This document shows positions 30,088-30,881 of a stretch of DNA of 30,881 nucleotides, piece after piece (the first letter of the stretch is position 1; each line of letters begins with the position of its first letter). Below the pieces are notes generated by a model. The model worked only from the letters and a program-made list of their open reading frames with translations, had not been told where the DNA came from and did not search any database. The stretch is from positions 1 to 30,881 of the IMG/VR virus record IMGVR_UViG_3300025102_000166; one strand, written 5' to 3'. Source of the DNA: a virus. A program made the translations under genes and the position numbers.

Positions 30088-30881
30088 GGTCTGCGTTACA
30101 GGAAGGGCAAGTAATGTTTGTTGCCATATCCATGGATGGTGTGCAGCTGTTATGTGCTTTTGTAATTTTTCGAATATCAGATGTAGGTATAACCTCGCAA
30201 AGCTGATTTATCATAACTTCGTCCACAATATCATTAGCTGAGATGATAACCTTTCTGAGAAATTCAACTGTTTCACTACACTCTATGTTTAGCTGTTTCT
30301 TCTTTTTTATTGTTAGTCTGAGGTGTTCTCGATCTTCTGGTGTTAGAACTCTTATCTTTACTTTTATATCAGTCATTGGCAAAGTCATGCAAACCAGCCC
30401 TGAACCTTCCTCTATTGTCCAGTCTCCCTCTTCATTGCTAGCTGTTGATTGCTCCAGGATCTTAGAAATGCTGGCTGCAGTTTCAAATTTGTGGCCACAA
30501 TGATCGCATGCTACCGACAAATCTATGCCATCGCCATATCCAGTCTTTCTGGCATGCAAGAGGATGGCCATCTTGTCGCAGTCTTGCATATCTTTTGCAA
30601 GAACGCCAGGAGTAGTAACAATTGAATCAATTAGTCGGTTAAAGACCGTCCCTTCATTCACAAAGCTTTCATTCATTATGATGTCTTCTTCTTTGGCAGT
30701 CATCGCTTTTATTTCGACCGATTCCAAACCAAAAAGGGGGCTGTTTTCAGAATAGAATTTGCCTGCACTTGGAAGCTTCACAATCTCTTTATTAACTACA
30801 AAAGAAAGCCCAAATGGATTTGAACTTTCTTTAGTTTTTGGCATATCTGGTATTGGTGGTCTCGTGGTGGGTGCAGCTTGG
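30041..30881 (-). CDS. T4 gp26-like baseplate protein, 5' end outside window
   Basis: From the first in-window ATG (30844) the frame gives 267 residues, but that ATG has no ribosome site and the frame stays open to the window edge (AAPTTRPPIPD before the Met), so the gene probably starts upstream. LPSAGKFYSENSPLFGLESV and KAMTAKEEDIIMNESFVNEG match the conserved N-terminal block of the T4_baseplate (gp26) family. Two CxxC pairs, ACDHCGHKF (about 109-112 from that Met) and TCPSCNADL (about 250-253), suggest zinc binding. TPEDREHLRLTIKKKKQL lies in the middle. T4 gp26 acts in hub assembly. The 3' end overlaps the small gp51-like frame by 47 bases. Confidence 0.83.
   Translation of the reverse strand, partial: QAAPTTRPPIPDMPKTKESSNPFGLSFVVNKEIVKLPSAGKFYSENSPLFGLESVEIKAMTAKEEDIIMNESFVNEGTVFNRLIDSIVTTPGVLAKDMQDCDKMAILLHARKTGYGDGIDLSVACDHCGHKFETAASISKILEQSTASNEEGDWTIEEGSGLVCMTLPMTDIKVKIRVLTPEDREHLRLTIKKKKQLNIECSETVEFLRKVIISANDIVDEVMINQLCEVIPTSDIRKITKAHNSCTPSMDMATNITCPSCNADLAKEVPFSLGWFWSE

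Noticed and set aside
1-30881. tRNA genes, rRNA, integrase, attachment sites or insertion sequences.
   Set aside because: None were recognised by eye on either strand; gaps between genes are mostly under 100 bases.

Overview
The window looks like part of a large, T4-like tailed-phage (myovirus) genome. All credible genes lie on the minus strand, are packed tightly and often overlap by a few bases (ATGA, TAATG, TTGA, GTGA junctions). The content is phage-like: contractile-tail baseplate genes, a UvsX/RecA recombinase, a gp32-type single-strand binding protein, a DnaB-like helicase, a 5'-3' exonuclease, nucleotide-metabolism genes, a GroES-like co-chaperonin, a short sigma-region-4 protein and a putative scaffold. 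I see no tRNA, rRNA, CRISPR array, insertion sequence or integrase. The host is not known. A lipoprotein with MopE-type Cys/Asp repeats and a von Willebrand A domain, and a B12-dependent ribonucleotide reductase, suggest a Gram-negative host, perhaps in the Myxococcota/Bdellovibrionota/Bradymonadia range. That is inference only.

Layout in transcription order (high to low coordinates). (1) 30881-23239, tail and baseplate: gp26-like protein (5' end outside the window), a small gp51-like protein in an overlapping frame, tape-measure-like protein, tail-tube-cap-like protein, LysM/gp53-like protein, a 925-residue hub-like protein and a 389-residue protein of unknown role. (2) 23285-15006, replication and recombination: a family A DNA polymerase without an exonuclease domain, a possible tubulin/FtsZ-like protein, gp32-like SSB, UvsX/RecA, a hairpin terminator, 5'-3' exonuclease, replicative helicase and a class II ribonucleotide reductase. 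(3) 14937-9616, mixed module behind its own promoter: small helical protein, GroES-like protein, ThyX, the lipoprotein, two conserved-looking proteins of unknown function and a small helical protein. (4) 9635-3289: full-length DNA polymerase III alpha (DnaE with PHP domain), a putative peptidoglycan-active protein, dUTPase, a zinc-ribbon protein, an IMP dehydrogenase-like enzyme, a small protein and a sigma-region-4 protein. (5) 3218-1: acidic scaffold-like protein, terminator, a strong promoter with a leader hairpin, a small unknown protein, a ClpP-like protease, and a large unknown protein cut by the window edge.

The phage appears to bring much of its own replication machinery, with two DNA polymerases of different families, and its own DNA precursor supply (NrdJ, ThyX, dUTPase and a guanine-branch enzyme). 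The most unusual gene is the MopE-repeat/VWA lipoprotein, which starts on a TTG overlapping the thyX stop codon. Also worth attention are two hairpin leaders placed at predicted transcript 5' ends, the possible tubulin-like gene, and the overlapping-frame gp26/gp51-like pair.
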